From: JAAUQA01 sp036351435
GTDB taxonomy: Bacteria; Pseudomonadota; Gammaproteobacteria; Competibacterales; Competibacteraceae
Reading direction: 5' to 3'
Assembly (NCBI GenBank): GCA_036351435.1
Contig: JAZBPA010000232.1
Span: forward strand, 1 to 23,265
Length of the DNA: 23,265 bases
Within the stretch, counting starts at the first letter, position 1. The number at the start of each line of letters is the position of its first letter. Positions 23,043 to 23,265 of this stretch are shown one piece after another. The notes below the pieces were generated by a model. It did no database searches, was not told the DNA's origin, and worked only from the letters and a program-made list of their open reading frames with translations. The translations under genes were made by a program, and so were the position numbers.

Positions 23043-23265
23043 GGTTACTTTAAACCACAGCAAACCACTTTGTTCAACTATTCAGAGATTTAGATATTGC
23101 AACTACATACTTCAATTGCTCTAAACCACTTTTTTGTTGACACTCGGTTGACACTTCAAAGCTGCTCTCGGCTAAGCTCGCAATCTCGCAGAATCCGGCC
23201 AGGGCTGTTCAGTGCTGTAATAAATTGCTAGTTTAGCGCGTTTTAGCGTGTTGTTAGAGACTATC
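23043..23265. mobile_element. Probable left end of an integrated element (continues beyond window)
   Basis: From the break in the tRNA homology to the window edge there is no convincing gene. The DNA is AT-richer and repeat-bearing. AAACCAC occurs at 23052-23058, 23062-23068 and 23123-23129, and GTTGACACT occurs twice at an 11-bp period (23136-23144 and 23147-23155). An open minus-strand frame of 44 codons (23208-23074, stop TGA) contains FEVSTECQQ but has no start codon and is preceded by an in-frame stop. The interpretation as an element end rests on the tRNA fragment and on these repeats. Confidence 0.4.
23136..23155. repeat. Paired 11-bp-period direct repeat GTTGACACT
   Basis: GTTGACACT at 23136-23144 and 23147-23155, separated by CG. 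The period equals that of the TTTTGCGGGAC pair beside tRNA-Met, which suggests paired recombinase-binding or similar sites. The -35-like TTGACA within them has no fitting -10 that I could find. Confidence 0.55.

Noticed and set aside
22996..23068. A complete tRNA on the minus strand
   Set aside because: The 5' acceptor strand, D arm and 5' anticodon strand cannot be found; only the 3' half folds.

Overview
The window looks like a chromosome segment of a gammaproteobacterium outside the Enterobacterales. The main evidence is the block hemA / TPR gene / lolB / ispE / tRNA-Gln / prs / rplY / pth / ychF, which has the order known from Pseudomonas aeruginosa (PA4666-PA4673), together with a LolB lipoprotein and non-AUG starts beside ordinary Shine-Dalgarno sites. 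Genus cannot be assigned from the sequence alone.

Layout. (1) 1-810, minus: N-terminal part of a type I restriction-modification methylase (HsdM), cut by the window edge. (2) 1114-3486, plus: a 790-residue 2-oxoglutarate/Fe(II) oxygenase with a long, largely uncharacterised C-terminal part. It is convergent, with a 2-nt gap, with (3) 3489-6864, minus: pbpC (penicillin-binding protein 1C) directly behind hemA (glutamyl-tRNA reductase). (4) 7003-13726, plus: a periplasmic LbcA-like TPR protein, lolB, ispE, tRNA-Gln(TTG), prs, rplY, pth and ychF. This is housekeeping for envelope biogenesis, isoprenoid and PRPP synthesis, and translation. (5) 13731-14846: an elongator-type tRNA-Met with a near-consensus promoter, followed by a tyrosine integrase pseudogene facing it. 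The integrase is broken by two apparent internal deletions and is the scar of an old tRNA-integrated element. (6) 14964-16601, minus: a ThDP-dependent acetolactate-synthase-like enzyme with an operator-like repeat cluster upstream. (7) 16774-22900, plus: a GH57 alpha-glucan-active enzyme, glycogen phosphorylase (glgP), a LemA-family protein and a GIDE-type two-TM protein with an EF-hand-like loop. glgP-lemA-GIDE are tightly packed and probably one transcript. (8) 22955-23265: a 12-bp-stem bidirectional terminator, then a tRNA 3' half on the minus strand without its 5' half. This looks like the attachment-site end of another integrated element that begins at about 23043 and continues beyond the window.

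The points most worth following are the large oxygenase beside the restriction system, the glycogen/LemA/GIDE operon, the LbcA-like protein that lacks a lipobox, and two tRNA-associated integration scars that both carry paired 11-bp-period direct repeats. No CRISPR array, rRNA or complete insertion sequence was seen.
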